Positions 1-11,400 of a stretch of DNA of 48,491 bases are shown one piece after another. The stretch spans positions 1 through 48,491 of the forward strand of contig JABYQR010000328.1 in assembly GCA_022592445.1 (NCBI GenBank), given 5' to 3'. Each line of letters opens with the position of its first letter. Within the stretch, counting starts at the first letter, position 1. This DNA is from Cytidiella melzeri. Lineage: Eukaryota; Basidiomycota; Agaricomycetes; Polyporales; Irpicaceae. The translations under genes were made by a program, and so were the position numbers. Below the pieces are notes generated by a model. That model had not been told where the DNA came from. It searched no databases and saw only the letters and a list, made by a program, of their open reading frames with translations.

Positions 1-578
1 GTTCATCTTGTCATCAATCTTGTGCTGTGTTTACTCCTGATGCAACAATTGGTTGCAGTTACAATTCCTGAAGAATGAATGAAGAAGAATTGTTCCAGTG
101 TGCTCCAGCACATTGATGCCTTTTCAGATGTGACCTTTTTGTCCCCCAAAGTGTGGGAATTTGATGGCAGGATACAGACAGTAACAGTGTCAATAACAAA
201 ACAATGAATACAGCTGATGGCATCACACTGGCCTTGTTATCAGCCCTTTATAACTTTGTATCAGATCACTTTTGCAATCAAAATGCAGTTTTTGATTTTT
301 ACACTGCACATGGGTACAAATCTATACATACAATACACCATTGAATAGCCCTATCTTGTGGCAACATCCTGGTAGAAACATCCTGTCAATTGAAGTGGAA
401 TTGAGCAAGTGATGGCCAGTCTACTGAAAAAGGTCACTCAGACTCAGGTTCAAACTCCACTCTTGCTATGATGTCAAATTCTGGTCAGGTACATGTGCAG
501 CAATCTACAGACATTGCTTGCTCTCTGAACAAGGAATACAATTAGAAGACATGCCACACATAGTATTGGCTCTGAGCA

Positions 579-1216
579 AGAGTTACCAGTACTTTGGAAG
601 CTGACTACAAATTCTCAATCCCTACATTCTTGGACAATGTAAATTTGTGGCTGCATTAGTAGTGAGTACTGTATCTGATTGTTTCACAAAGTTTCACAAC
701 TGTTAGTAGCTCTCTAAGCAGGAGTTACAATCAGAACACAGCCTGTGGCAGTTCCAATGAGGGTGAGGCAGTTCAGACATCAACAGTACATGGTTGCATT
801 AGCAGCAAGCACTGCATTGGATTGTTGCACAAAGTTCTACAACCATTAGTTGCTCTCTAAGGAGGAGTTAAAATCAGAACATAGCCTGTGGCAGTTCTGA
901 TGGGGCTGAGGCAGTTCAGACATCAACAGGCGGTGGTTGCATCACCATAGAGCACTGCCTTTGATTCTTCCATACAGTTTTACAACCACTAGTTGCCCCA
1001 TAAGCAGGAGTTACAATCAGAACATAGCCTGTGGCAGCTCTGATGGGGGTGAGGCTATGCAGACATCAGCTAGACATGGCTTCATCAGCAGCCAGCGCTG
1101 CATTCAATTGGTCCACAAAATTTCACAATCATTAGCTGCTCTCTAAGGAGGAGTTACAATCAGAGCACACCCTGTGGCAGTTTTAGTGGGGCTGAGGCAG
1201 TTCAGACATCAACAGG
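579..1216. repeat. 143-bp tandem repeat array
   Basis: The anchor word ggagttac starts at 721, 864 (with one change), 1007 and 1150, exactly 143 bases apart. A more degenerate copy starts near 579. Each unit also has a conserved block 'ggcagttcagacatcaacag' shortly after the anchor (767, 910, 1196; diverged in the 1007 unit). The array sits within the left arm of the fold-back element. Confidence 0.85.
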
Positions 1217-2074
1217 ACACATGTATCATGTTCTAGCAATTGATCTCATGAGACACCCTCAAGCACTTCATTCTTGAAGCAGGTAATTCTCTAGAATCAG
1301 CAATGAACACTGCACAAGATTAATGACAAGATATATGAAGCCCCTTGCTACCATTGGTGACTACCTTCATCAATGTATGAATCCTTTTCCCGTGACCAAA
1401 CTTATCAATTGTAGTACAGTCACTTCATCCCAGATTAAGTTGCTTATCAAGAGTGTTACTAATAGCAAATGCCCTTATCACAGTCAATATTCATGCCCAG
1501 ATTACTTGGCAAGGTTCTTCCCAGGAACAAAGCTGTTTACTGAGGTTCTTGTTGGTAACAAAGTCACTGAAGTAACTATTTCAGGCTATATGACTTGTTC
1601 AATTTGCTATCAGCAACATAATCACTTGTAACCATGCTCCTGCAGTTTACCCAAATTGTATCTAGATCATTTAAGATAGTTCAACACCATTACAAAGACG
1701 ACGCATGTCAAACCACCTTTATCTCTATGCTCTACTCCATAAACTTGTTTTCATCCTGTACTCACACTTGTTGTTGCAATTTGAACAATACAGCCCAGTC
1801 CTTATTCTGTTTTGAATGAAAGTATACTCCAGTGAAGACATGCCACCAACTTGCTATGCATTACTCATCAAAGAAGCTTTCCACAACAGACTTAGTCAAG
1901 CTGCTACCAGCAGCAAGTTTACTTACAAATCTGGCTCAAAAAGTCATAGCTCATTCAATCTTCAGGAATTGTACTTGCCGCTTGCCGGCCTTGCTAACGC
2001 TAGTACTGAATGAGCACTCACTAGTACTCACTGCTGGTGCATATCAGCAGAAAACAATTTACATGTTCAAAAAA

Positions 2075-2540
2075 TATAGGGACTGGAAATTTTTTGTTAG
2101 AATCAACTTTCAGGATATCTTAGATGCGTCCTGTTGATGTCTGAACTGCCTCATCCTTATTGAAACTGCCACAGACTGTGTTCTGATGGTAACTCTTGCT
2201 CAAAAGGCAGTGCATGTCTGTGGAACTTTGCAGAAAAATTGATTGCAGTACCCACTGCTGATGCAGCAGAAAAAATTATGTGCCCCCAAAAGATAGGAGT
2301 TGGGAATGTCTTGTTAGAATCAACTTCCAGAAAAAGTTACATTTGTCCTGTTGATGTCTGAACTGCCTTGTCCTCATTGGAACTGCCACAGGCTGTGTTC
2401 TGATGGTAACCCTTTCTCAGAAAGCAACCAATGATTGTGGCACTCTGTGGAACAATCAATTGCAGTGCTTACCATTGATGCAGCAAAAGAAATTACATGA
2501 TATAGGGGTTGGACATTTCTTGTGAGAATCAGTGCCCCAA
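2075..2540. repeat. About 216-bp direct repeats in the right fold-back arm
   Basis: The block 'cctgttgatgtctgaactgcc' occurs at 2130 and 2347 (217 bp apart). A preceding block 'ttgttagaatcaactt' recurs near 2093 and 2310, and a weaker version lies near 2518. These are the reverse complement of the conserved block of the 143-bp units in the left arm, with different spacer DNA. Confidence 0.7.
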
Positions 2541-3186
2541 ACATGGGTAATGGTTGCTTAGAGACTAAATAATGTTTGTGGATTGCTGTACATGTCTGAA
2601 ACAGCTGTGTTCTGGTGGTAATTCTTTCTTGAGTCAATATTTGTGAATCCCTGTACATGTCTGCAATAAATTTGAGTGCTGTGCCAGGTATCAACATCGT
2701 CTTTATATGTGCCAGCAAGAAGTACAAGAGTGGAGTTTCAATCTTGAGTCTGAGCAACATTTTTCAGTCAATGGTTACAATTTGCTCAATTCTGTAGCAA
2801 TTGACAAATTTATGGACCAGAATGTTGGCACAAGGTAGAGCTATCCAGTGGTGTATAGTATGTGTATGTTTATGCCTATGTGCAGCCTGTCAAAATCAAA
2901 AAGTGATCTGATACAAAGTTTCAAAGGGCTGATAACAAAGCCAGGGTAATGCCATCAATTGTATTCATTGCTTTGATATTAGAACTGTTATTGTTTGCAT
3001 CCAACATCAAATTCCCACGCTTTGGGGGACAAGAGAGTTACATCTGGAAATGCATCAATGTGCTGGTGCAAACTGGAACAATTCTTCTTCATTCTTCAGG
3101 AATTGTAACTCTACATTTGGTGCAAGACACAATTGCAGCTTGAAGCCTGATGTCACACATGTTGCATGCTCAAAATAAACCAGCTG

Positions 3187-3362
3187 TGCAAAACAAAGTT
3201 TGATAGTATGTAATGTTTCATCTGCCTCCTGTTTAATCACCATAATGTGTGATGCATTAATGTGTAGCTATGAAGCAAATGTCTCAATTTGATTAAACAA
3301 AGTGTAATAGTATGAAATTTTCAATCTGTATCCTGCCTCCTGCCTGGTCATGATGTGTAATG
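3187..3362. repeat. Two diverged direct repeats, about 104 bp apart
   Basis: The segment starting 'aaacaaagt' at 3191 and running through 'tgtgatgc' near 3254 is repeated, diverged, from 3295 to 3362. It lies between the fold-back element and the small secreted protein gene. No coding capacity is evident. Confidence 0.55.
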
Positions 3363-3395
3363 CTTGATTGCCTGGTTACAGATGAGAAATTCAGC

Positions 3396-3403
3396 TATAT
3401 AAA
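3396..3403 (+). promoter_or_regulatory. TATA box candidate upstream of the secreted-protein gene
   Basis: TATATAAA at 3396-3403 is followed by a pyrimidine-rich stretch (3416-3477) made of four copies of 'catcctctcact'. It lies about 370 bp before the ATG at 3771, so the transcript would have a long leader. GT-rich donor-like words near 3515 leave room for a leader intron, but this is not established. Confidence 0.4.
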
Positions 3404-3770
3404 CTTCCTTGCTACCATCCTCTCACTCACTCTCCATCCTCTCACTCCTCATCCTCTCACTCTCCATCCTCTCACAATCAGTCTCTGTAGCTCCGAGTCT
3501 TGTACAGTACAGGTTGGTGAGTATATCATTGTTACACAGTCTACTTTCACCTGTTAACATCATTGCTACAGCTGTCTTCAGTCCTTGTTGCTACCATTCC
3601 CATACCTCAGTTTCTGCAGGTCTAGGTGTTTTGCAAAGTGCAGGTCGGTCAGTACATTGTTGCTCTATGGTTGACTCACCTTGGGCTTCCATACTGAGAT
3701 CATTGTTGCAGCTCTATTACTATCTTGCCAAATTTCCCTTCAACATCCCATATTCTTGCTCACTCAAGTT

Positions 3771-4384
3771 ATGCGTTGCTCAATCTCTGTTGTGTTTTCC
3801 ACTGCCATAATCTTTGGCATTTTCAATGCATTGACTGTGTCTGCTATCCCATACAACAGTCAAAGATCCACCAATCTCACAACAAGAGACTTGGGAGCCA
3901 ACTACATCAGGTCACAGTAAGTAATGATGACAATATCATGCATGAAAGGTTTTCCTGACAAACTTCTTCCAGTCTGTCCAATTCATCCATTGCTGCTGAC
4001 AGCAAGTTTGACAAGCACAGGCTGCAACACCAAGCACGTGCACTCCCTGATTCCATGCTACCAGGGGAACCTGCAGGGAACAAGTTGGCCTGGTATGATT
4101 TGCAAATAAAAATGAAAGTCCTCGAACGCCTTATAAAACGCCACGACGATAATTATATATTTCCTGATGCTCCCAAGGGTCCCCTTCTTGGAGAATTTTG
4201 GAGCAATCTGGATGTGTCAATGCTCATTGATTATATCGAATTCCTGATTGAGGTGTGGCAGGCACTAGAAAAGAGGGAAACCCCACCTCAGGCTTCCCAC
4301 TTCCAAATGCATCTCGAAGTACCGAACAAACAAGACTTGCAGAACAGATGTAACTGGCTGAAGGAGGAGTTAAAGCAATACTAG
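3771..4384 (+). CDS. Small secreted protein, family not recognised (2 exons)
   Basis: I do not recognise the family. Exons 3771-3916 and 3973-4384 are joined over a 56-bp intron (gtaagt ... ttccag); the total is 558 bp, 185 residues. Without splicing the first frame stops at 3918-3920; with splicing it continues into an open frame of about 137 codons, which is the main support. The N-terminus is a clear signal peptide: a short positive start, a hydrophobic core, then VSA before Ile26. The mature part has a charged segment with KVLERLIKRHDD, then DYIEFLIEVWQALEKRE, which looks helical, and ends EELKQY. Only three or so cysteines are present, so it is not a classic Cys-rich effector. An upstream in-frame Met at 3681 is possible but would weaken the signal peptide. 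Confidence 0.65.
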
Positions 4385-5086
4385 GACTCAGAGTAGCAAC
4401 AATATTGCCATTGCCAGACCCTTGGACTTTCTATCCGCCCTAGGCCTATCAGTCATCGAGATCCAGTTGCAGTTGGGGTGTGGGGGTTTTCTCAGTGTCA
4501 AGCAGAGGCTATCTCATTATAGTGACTCGAGAAAGACAGTGTTGAATCAGACTTTGCAGTGTGGGCCACAACAACTAAGGGCTCTGCCCCTTGGCCCCCT
4601 GCTGCGTGTGATTTCTTGAGCATCTGCAATTCTCTTGTGGTATGTAGCTGTGGGCCCGGGTCTAGATACTACCCTTGCGTGCAGCAAGATTAAGCAATGC
4701 ATGCCATCTCAGACCAGTACTGAGCGCGCATAAAATGAGCACTGGCAGTTGACGCGCTGAGTGAACACTCGGAGAGAGCTCTTTCTAGTGGTCAGCCGAC
4801 AGCGGTGCATTACCTTGTTCGAAGCTCCGCCTTCCTCATACCCATTTATATCTCAAGTCACCATGGTCAACTTCAACATTTACGATGCTACGCCGGTGCC
4901 AGATGTAGAGGGCTCTTGTTGCGTTTCTGTCACTTACCAGCTACGGGCTTGACCTGGTCAGTGACGTCATAATAAGCGTACTGCTGAACAATAACACTGG
5001 CGAACCATTTGGCAGCCGTCACGTACTAGTGAAAGCAAGACAATTGTCGTCTGTGGTAGCTACCAAATTCCGCACACTCGTCAATC
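4385..5086. other. Intergenic, no gene seen
   Basis: Short ORFs in all frames lack splice support, conserved motifs or credible starts. It presumably holds the end of the secreted-protein transcript and the promoter of the downstream hydrolase. Confidence 0.6.
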
Positions 5087-6186
5087 ATGCGAACGCAAGC
5101 TTTGGCCTTTGACATCTACGGCACACTCCTGGACACTAACGGGATTGCGAAAGCCTTGCAATCGCAGTTGAACCTCGACGAGCCGAAAGCGATGCAAGTC
5201 AGCCTTTTGTGGAGGAGATACCAGCTCGAGTAAGTCCAAGTCGCGGCATGACGCACGGGATATGCAAGTAAACATGCTTTTTCTAGGTACACATACAGGT
5301 TAAACTCGATGCGTGCGTTTGGGACCCCTTAAAGGCTCTAGCTACCCATTGCATTGACGACCTCCTAGAACTATACGAGCCGTTTGATGTCGTTACCAGA
5401 AACGCTCTAGCGCATGCACTGGCTGAACAACACATCCAAGCCGATAATGAAACCGTTGAGGGGCTCATGAACGCTTACAATATCTTGGCTCCGTGAGTCC
5501 ATATCGATGTCGTCAATGCGGCAGACAATTCGTAAGACTGACTCTTCGTATCCCACACTGCCAGGTTTGAGGATGCGATACCCGCGCTGCAAGCTCTGTC
5601 TAAGCTGTCGCATGTCAAGATCCTCATCTTCAGTAACGGTGAGCAACTGCGTGCAGACGATTGCTATACATCTCCTTACTCTGCTTTGACACCAGGAACA
5701 AAGCAGGTAAGCAATATGATGTGGTGTGAGCTATGTGCGTGGCATTGTGAAAGCCTCACTCGCCAGATGGTGACCTCCGCCCTGAACTCTGCTTCCGCAA
5801 CGGCTTTTACAGAGGCTCTGATCCTGGCAGACGATCCCGACATCCAAGTCTACAAACCCGCCAAGAAAATCTACCAGGGCTTGCTCTCCAGGTTGAACGC
5901 AGATCGCGAGGAGGGTGCATACACCGGCGAAGACGTCTGGCTAGTTAGCGGGTGAGCGTTTCTTATCTCTACGCGCCTAGTCCCCTGGGTGCCCCGGCGA
6001 ATGATTGAAGACTGACGGTGCCTCAGAAACCCATTCGACGTGGCCGGTGCTCGCAACGCTGGCCTCCAGGCTTTCTGGCTCGACAGAGCAGGTGGCGGGT
6101 GGATCGACAACGCCGTACCGCTGAAACCGAGTAAAATCGTCCGTACCCTCGAAGAGATCATCGACCTGATGAAAATTCAAGAGTGA
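5087..6186 (+). CDS. Haloacid dehalogenase-like hydrolase (type II HAD)
   Basis: Seven exons: 5087-5229, 5287-5312, 5369-5492, 5565-5638, 5696-5706, 5767-5951 and 6027-6186; 240 residues, a normal length for fungal 2-haloacid dehalogenase-like proteins. HAD motif I is FDIYGTLLD with the nucleophile Asp9; motif II is IFSNGT with Ser121; the motif III lysine is Lys156 in QVYKPAKKIY; motif IV is VSGNPFDVAGARNAG with Asp192. The cap lies between motifs I and II. The family cleaves C-halogen or phosphate-type bonds through an aspartyl ester; the true substrate is unknown and dehalogenation should not be assumed. Exon 5 is only 11 bp. The intron 5313-5368 removes an in-frame stop, and splicing restores the conserved LNSM...YEPF link. 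Predicted cytosolic, with no signal peptide. Confidence 0.92.
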
Positions 6187-7036
6187 GAAGAGGTCTTTAT
6201 TGTGGTGCGATTTAGGGTAAGATTGGATAGCTGCTCGAGAGTCGATGCGACTTGCGCTGTTGTCACCATGTTCCCTTCAAGTTATTGTTTTTTACCATGA
6301 TTCCTCTTGCTCTGGCATGGAAGCTCCAGGTCGTGTCAATGGGTCAGCGACCACAGCCAAAAAAAATTGTCTTTCAAGTTTCTGCCACTCATCAGCGCCA
6401 GCTGTCAGACAACCTATGTGGCCGCACCGTCGAAGATAACAAGCTGTACCTGTCCACGCGCAATGGAAACTCTAGCACGTCTCGGCTGTGTACCATGCCA
6501 TAGGTTGTCAAGGGATGTTGTGTGCTCAATTGGTCATCTTGAGAGTGGTCTTTATGCATCGCAGGAGCGTGTGTACTCTCCCCAAGGCCAGGAGTGATTA
6601 TAGCCGACGCGTAACTGAGGAACTATTGAGCTGATGTTTTCTGACACATCCGAGTGGAAGGCGAGGTGGGGTTCCCGACACACCGTAGGACGTCAGCCGA
6701 GCAGAAATTTTCAGCCTGTGCCACTGGAAGCATCTTATGAGGCAAGATGCGGACGTTGACAATTTTTATGGCTGGATTTAGTAGCTACAAAGAGAAGTCG
6801 GTCACTAAAGGACGAAAGACAAGGGAAGCCGTAGTTACGGTGTTGTACAAGGGATTTGTTCCAAGAAGAGACGAATATGCCTGACAAACAGAGTGAACAC
6901 CGGATACGTAATTTTTAGATGAACAGCCCTAGATGATGCTGTCAACGGAGGAATGTTACAATGTTATTCGAGTGTTTTCTGGGATCGTGTACGGGTGAGG
7001 TAGCAGTAAACTGACAGGCTGTGGCCCGTCATGTCG
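6187..7036. other. Intergenic between convergent genes
   Basis: Tail-to-tail spacer between the HAD gene and the GNAT gene. No splice-consistent coding sequence was found; the short ORFs near 6245-6600 overlap each other in several frames and carry no recognisable motif. Confidence 0.6.
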
Positions 7037-8401
7037 TTAGAGCTCATGATCTGATGTGCTCCATCTGGCACTGGCAGATGATCCCACCGATGCGTTGTCT
7101 ACAAAGTCCCATTCGTCTGTATCCTGACGTCCACGAGTACTGTTCTCACTGACGACGGACGTCGATCGTGGTACGCTTTCTGCGTCAGTGAAAGGATCGT
7201 CCGAATCATCGGTGTCATATGTCACAGATGAAGAGGATGCAGAGGATAGCACAGGACTGTGTACTCCCTCCTCTGCGTCCGAGATGTATCGGTTCGTCAT
7301 TATGGAGGTGTTGCTTGTATATGACAGCGCAGGACTAGCCCGGCCATGAGGAGATCTGTGGACGCCGACTTCGTGGAGAGTTTGAGCATTCCAGTCCTCG
7401 TCATGTGCGTTTGTAATGGGCGCGGGAGAGGGGTTTTGTGAATGAGTCAACGTAGCCTGGAATAACCGCGAGAGCGCGTCATTATACGACGACTTGTCCA
7501 CTTCTTTGCCCTTATCAAGAACTTCAGCGGTGGAGTTGAACGGATACTCAGGGATAGGGTGCGGGGAGGAACATGAGAGTTCAAACGAGGTTCCAATGGG
7601 CTCCATGCTCACAGTACGCTTACGCTTCGCGTGTCTGCGCTTCTCTTCTTGCTCCTCAAAGCGTAAGAGTTCCGCCCTCTCTTTCTCCTCCCGAGCAAAC
7701 AGCTCCTCCCATTTAGACTTCATGAAGGCAGAAGGTGCCTGACGTCTGGCAGAGTACATCACCCAGTCCACATCTAGGATTGCCAGGTGAGTGACGTCTC
7801 TCCACTCTCCGTTCACCCCCTCAGGATATGGATCCATAGGATGAGTCGGACAGAACAAGGCACGTCTCGACGTGCCCTCCAGGTTGAAGCCAAGACGCAT
7901 GAAGACGCCCATGGCAATGTCTCGCCACTGACCATTACTTTCGACGACACGTGCCTGAATCCGATGGCAGCAAAGCTCCTCGAATGCCCAGCCCATGACG
8001 AGACGGATAGCCTCTGGGCCCCATTTATTTCCTCGCTGCTCGGGCACGATTGCGACGCCAATGTCAAAGGTTCCTGGCAGAGAAGAAGCCTTTAAATAGA
8101 CGAGGCCAACCGTGCTCGGGTCGCCAAAATCTAGGGGAACGCCTTGCTCTATGTCGTCCAAGAGATCTCGTGCTTGACTAGGTGAGGCGGACTGCTCTGT
8201 CCCAACCTTGGCGTTTATGGCGGCCATGTACACGCACTCCTCTGCGAAGTCTTCAACGCCAGCGAGGCTAGCGGAGATAGCCTCGACCGAGCGGTATACC
8301 AGCTCTCCCCAGACCCTCTGTACGTTCGAAGAGTCGTAGTAGGGTCCGTTTTCTGGGCAGTATAAGGGATCTAACTTGATGTTATCGTTGGAGAGAGCCA
8401 T
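7037..8401 (-). CDS. GNAT-family N-acetyltransferase with Ser-rich tail
   Basis: A single uninterrupted 454-codon ORF starting at an ATG in good context (cagccATGg). The N-terminal half is a RimJ/RimL-type GNAT domain: a beta strand with VGLVYLK near residues 98-103, then DIGVAIVPEQRGNKWGPEA (about 113-131), which contains the acetyl-CoA pyrophosphate-binding R-G-x-x-x-G loop, then the helix and RIQARVVESN, and MRLGFNLEGTSRRALF near 168-183. Residues about 245-275 are a highly charged E/K/R stretch ending KRRHAKRKR, a possible nuclear localisation signal. The rest is low-complexity Ser/Thr/Asp-rich sequence, likely disordered. The substrate is unknown. Unusual here for being intronless. Confidence 0.9.
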   Translation of the reverse strand: MALSNDNIKLDPLYCPENGPYYDSSNVQRVWGELVYRSVEAISASLAGVEDFAEECVYMAAINAKVGTEQSASPSQARDLLDDIEQGVPLDFGDPSTVGLVYLKASSLPGTFDIGVAIVPEQRGNKWGPEAIRLVMGWAFEELCCHRIQARVVESNGQWRDIAMGVFMRLGFNLEGTSRRALFCPTHPMDPYPEGVNGEWRDVTHLAILDVDWVMYSARRQAPSAFMKSKWEELFAREEKERAELLRFEEQEEKRRHAKRKRTVSMEPIGTSFELSCSSPHPIPEYPFNSTAEVLDKGKEVDKSSYNDALSRLFQATLTHSQNPSPAPITNAHDEDWNAQTLHEVGVHRSPHGRASPALSYTSNTSIMTNRYISDAEEGVHSPVLSSASSSSVTYDTDDSDDPFTDAESVPRSTSVVSENSTRGRQDTDEWDFVDNASVGSSASARWSTSDHEL

Positions 8402-11400
8402 GGCTGCTGTGGTCCAAGTTGTCGATAGCTGGAGAGGTCACAGTTTTTATGGTATCCACGAACTGGTAGGCTGCTAGATGACTGCGTCCGCTGCGGTCTT
8501 CGGCGGTAATCCTGCGCAATGTGACTCCCAAGTGTGAATCAGGCGTCTCCGTCAATTGATAGTGTTCGCTAACGTAACTGGTTAGCGCCGAATATCGTTG
8601 CCTTTCAAAAGCCATGCTAAGGATTGTCAATGCAATATGAAGCAATGGTAAAAGGACTACAAACGGTAATGAACTCTGTAACAATCACTGCGTTAGGGAG
8701 ACGATGGTCGCAGCGACAGCAAACGGACGCCTTAATCCTCCTGTAGTCGCTGCTAGACCCAAGCTCACATTTCCGCTGTATCTTGAAGGTTTGCCAAGCG
8801 CAGCATCAAGGCCCTCAGCGGACCATGTGACGAGGGAAGACTGACGAGGTGGATGTTGTATACCTATGTACAATTGCCTTTGCAGGCCATCGCGGTAAGT
8901 TACTCAACTGCGGTATTCCAGATCTCACCTGCGAAGAACCTGAAATGCACAAGAAATGTACCGTGTAGGTAGCGGCACTGCTGCTCTCGGACATAGAAAT
9001 TTGAACATGGTGGTAGCTCTCAAGGTTCGAACGGAACGAAATAAACGCCTCGGCTGCCGCAAAGAGAGCAATTAGGCGCTCATAGTGACCCGCCGCTAAG
9101 TACACTGACGTGCCACAGTGCCACCGCTTGCTCCTGCCACTCATGTCTCCAAGATCACTATTCGTCCTCGCATATTCTTTTGGTTGCTGGATAACCGAGC
9201 TGAGACCCTCCTGCTCAAGGCCATTACAGAACTCTGTGCTGCGCGGTGAGCCTTTCTCGAGCGGTTTGTTCGTTGAAAATTGCAGGCGAGATAGGTCTCG
9301 TATCTCTGGATATACACTTACCCTGAAACGGACTTTTTTAATGCTATCAACCCTTCAATGGTCACTTCATTAGTCGTATTTGTTCAAGACCATGTCGACA
9401 TGGGGTGAGTAGTTCTAATTATGTTACACCGCTCTGCATAGAAGCTGATCCTGCACTCTGCATATGAGAGCAGCTGCGAGATGCGAGATCTTACAGCATC
9501 CGGAATTCTTTCACACATAAGCGTGCATTACGCACCTCACACCTGACTCCTCCCAGTAGTTTCACTGTAGCGTTGGCCACGACGAGTTGTACGCCGGCCG
9601 CAATGTCTCCAGTACATCATGCGACACAAGTTGACTTGGTTTGATATTTTCCGAGCCTGGCGATTGCCGTTATCCATGAGAAGAAAGCGTAGATATAAGT
9701 AGCTTCGCTGTACCGGAATTGTATGGAGGTGAGTGGCAGCGTCAAGCTCTGTCATTACTCTCATCTTGATGGAAATGCATAGCCACTCATACTCCGAACA
9801 GAACACAGACCCTGTACGGTCTGTGGTTTTCATGATCAGCGTGCTGAAAGGGCTTTCCGCACTTCGCGGTTGCGTAAACGCCGCCCTCGACGGAGCGGTG
9901 ATATGGAGTGTGACCACCGAATATCAGAATCAGTAAGACTACCCACGCCACGACCCGGGTCCATGCAACCTCCACATGTTCTCCCTGGCGAACGAGCCGT
10001 ACCGATTCAATTATGGCATTAAGACTTCCACACGCTCCTTGAGGACGGCGAGTGCACAGTGTCTACGGTCTCACATGTAACTAAGTTACGCAAGGACCTT
10101 CATAAACTAAGATAATAATAAATAAAAAAAGAGTGCACAGTGTCTCAGCACATTGTTGATAATCAGGCCTCTCGAGGACCTGAAGACAATAGCCATTTAG
10201 GGTCGAGAGGCAAGCGGATGCTCAGGTGAGCCCAATAAGTTATGTACGATCGATTCATTCTCCCATGATGACGAATTCGCAGTTCCTATGCATAGCCCGC
10301 GTTGGCTGGCTGCTCAGTCAACAAGGGCAATAAGCTGATACATGCCTAACAGTATGTTTCACATACGGCTACGACGTAGATAGAACGCCTGATCGATACG
10401 GACAAAGTGCGTGTATTTGTCTGGGATGAACTATTCGCAGCTACCGAGCTTCGGCGGCTTTTTCAGAGATGGATCAGCAAGTGATCGTCTGTATGCAGCC
10501 GCTGCACAGACTTGGATGAGAAAGAGGCTTGTTGATACATAATTGTGTTGCCGGTCAATTTACATGATGGTTGACAGTGAGAGTCTTTCTTTGTGAAAAT
10601 GGAGAAACTGACATCTCCACACTTTTTCAATACAGACTCCTGTATTTCGGCGCAAAGGGTGGGTCAATGGGCTCGACAGGACCCGTCCGAAAACAATAGC
10701 TCACACCTCCACCATGATATTTCCCGTCCTTCGCGGAGTGGCTCCCCGACAACCGCGGAGAACAAATCGCATCTTGCGAATTCAAGCGCTTTGTGATCTA
10801 CAGTACCGACTGACAGCGTAGAGAGGGTGGTGTTAAGCGTGCGTTACGCTCATGATGCTTATTGTGGTGCTAATCGTAGCGGATTGATAGAATCGTTACA
10901 AGGCCCCCGTCCTCGAGGATTAGGCGCCTACATCTTCGGCACTACGCTCTCGTAGACTTCAATTGCTGTGCACTATGATGTCTGACGAGTACGCACGAAG
11001 CTGTCTCGCAATGTACCTAAGTCCAAGTCTACGCAGACGCATCGCAACCTGAGTCGTTCATGCCAACCATATTATATTGTTTTTATACAAAAAACCACTC
11101 CGTTTCCGCCTCGAGAAGCAACCGCCATACCATCGATGTATTGTGCATTTGGATATCAACTGCTAGTTCTTATGTCTTCGCGATCAAGCAACGCAGGCGA
11201 CTGGGAAAGATGAGCTCAAGTCAGCTAGCCAATCTCCTGGGATTGCACGTCGGCGCCGAACACGCCAAATTCCGGGCATGATCCGAGATATCCAGACCCG
11301 GCGAATTGGCGAGATCCAGAAACCTGGCTATACCGCTTGTTGCAGCGAGATTGTCTGGAATGGAGGCCCGTGCATCTTCATCAAATCGAATGTCGATATC

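Larger units (their letters stand above)
1..3172. repeat. Fold-back element: long imperfect inverted repeat
   Basis: The two halves are imperfect reverse complements around an axis near 1586. Positions 141-166 pair with 3005-3030 (25 of 26 bases) and 234-273 pair with 2899-2938, both with a constant coordinate sum of 3171-3172. Positions 449-465 pair with 2725-2741 (sum 3190), so small indels have accumulated. The left arm carries a 143-bp tandem array and the right arm carries related sequence in inverse orientation with a longer period (about 216 bp). No transposase-like ORF was recognised; the short ORFs inside are not convincing genes. The left end may lie outside the window, so terminal repeats and a target duplication cannot be defined. 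Confidence 0.8.

Noticed and set aside
579..1216. CRISPR-like spaced repeats
   Set aside because: The period is 143 bp with most of the unit conserved, in a eukaryotic fold-back element; there are no short repeats with unique spacers.
9537..9975. Opposing ORFs on both strands near 9.5-10 kb
   Set aside because: No motif, splice pattern or codon signal favoured either strand.
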